This document shows, piece after piece, positions 63,696-64,000 of a stretch of 64,000 nt of DNA. A model generated the notes under the pieces. It saw nothing but the letters and a program-made list of their open reading frames with translations, searched no databases and was not told the DNA's origin. Each line of letters begins with the position of its first letter. The first letter of the stretch is position 1. Source of the stretch: Microvirga aerophila (lineage in GTDB: Bacteria; Pseudomonadota; Alphaproteobacteria; Rhizobiales; Beijerinckiaceae); assembly GCF_003332305.1 (NCBI RefSeq), contig NZ_QOIO01000008.1, forward strand, positions 62,001 through 126,000. The letters are read 5' to 3'. The position numbers were made by a program, and so were the translations under genes.

Positions 63696-63741
63696 GTATC
63701 CCGCATGTTTCCTGGAAGGGCAGAATTGTAACAGAGTGTAG
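63696..63741 (-). promoter_or_regulatory. P motif copy 4, promoter of dipZ-msrA
   Basis: On the minus strand CTACACTCTGTTACAATTC is the direct repeat; AAACATGCGGGATACT follows. No -35 box is at the right distance from GATACT, which fits activation by a response regulator. Confidence 0.6.
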
Positions 63742-63868
63742 GAGGAGCACCTCATCCGCAAGCCGGGCAAATATGGGTGCCGGCCAGTCGACATGATCGA
63801 TCAATACAAAATGCCCAGAGCTCCGCGCTCGCGTGCTGTGCCGGCGAACACACCACGCGCAGGTGGCG

Positions 63869-64000
63869 TCACCCGATAACGATCTCGGCAACGAGCCCCC
63901 CTTCAGACCTGTTCCTGAGATGAAGCGAGCCACCAATGGCCAAGGCCAGCTGGTGTGCTATGGCCAATCCGAGGCCGGTTCCGCCCGTATTGCGGTTGCG
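63869..64000 (-). CDS. Sensor histidine kinase, C-terminal end (partial)
   Basis: The last 43 residues before the stop at 63869 read RNTGGTGLGLAIAHQLALAI and GGSLHLRNRSEGGLVAEIVI, the G2 box and final strand of a HATPase domain. The gene continues beyond the window. It is directly upstream of dipZ on the same strand and could control the P motif with a partner regulator lying outside. Confidence 0.85.
   Translation of the reverse strand, partial: RNRNTGGTGLGLAIAHQLALAIGGSLHLRNRSEGGLVAEIVIG

Noticed and set aside
1-64000. CRISPR arrays, tRNA and rRNA genes
   Set aside because: No regularly spaced repeats, cloverleaf-type T-loop sequences or rRNA signatures were noticed while reading either strand. 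A tRNA scan was not possible.

Overview
The window looks like an accessory or stress-defence region of a GC-rich alphaproteobacterium of the Hyphomicrobiales, most likely close to Microvirga or Methylobacterium. This placement is an inference from gene content: a rhizobial-type F1-ATPase zeta-subunit paralogue, short DUF1127 proteins, a purine nucleoside permease, many small exported proteins and a CTAGAGCATCG palindromic repeat. I saw no rRNA, tRNA or CRISPR array.

Left part (1-7550): remnants of an antitoxin and of an mliC-type lysozyme inhibitor, a 127-bp MITE-like inverted-repeat element, then an unusual compact leucyl-tRNA synthetase-like gene with no CP1 editing domain. That gene is preceded by a possible leucine-codon leader peptide. 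On the opposite strand follow cysS and a bacterial CDC48-type AAA ATPase.

7550-29150 is mostly oxidative and electrophile defence: msrB-msrA, a DUF417/YkgB (RclC-like) membrane protein divergent from a TetR regulator, dodecin, a MocR regulator, an ECF41-type sigma factor next to thioredoxin reductase, an alpha/beta hydrolase-OsmC fusion, a YeeE/YedE transporter, a cupin-CMD-quinone oxidoreductase operon, Old Yellow Enzyme, RidA, WrbA and two tandem epoxide hydrolases.

29150-43400: an RND efflux pump without an outer-membrane partner, an orphan nuoF-pdhA pair, a tetR-fabF operon divergent from a truncated thiolase, and a catabolic operon (amidohydrolase, hydrolase, FAD dehydrogenase). The last gene of that operon is cut where it meets the cut thiolase.

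43400-64000: a LuxR solo, a GapN-type aldehyde dehydrogenase, a sulfite-oxidase-like and ferredoxin-reductase pair, a cysteine-rich copper-storage protein, an operon with a bacterial transglutaminase-like protease and a degenerate receiver, a J-domain-like protein, a third epoxide hydrolase, an OsmC protein, cupins, a nucleoside permease, and a dipZ-msrA pair for periplasmic methionine sulfoxide repair next to the end of a histidine kinase gene.

The most interesting signals are regulatory and run across the region. (1) A duplicated TetR-type operator with identical promoter geometry lies before three operons (9363, 17180, 52750), and two of those operons carry paralogous 33-34-residue membrane miniproteins. 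(2) A shared leader of about 50 nt lies before four other operons. (3) A 46-nt element with a 10-bp direct repeat occurs four times near 54.8-63.7 kb, including before dipZ-msrA. Together they suggest several interlocking stress regulons.
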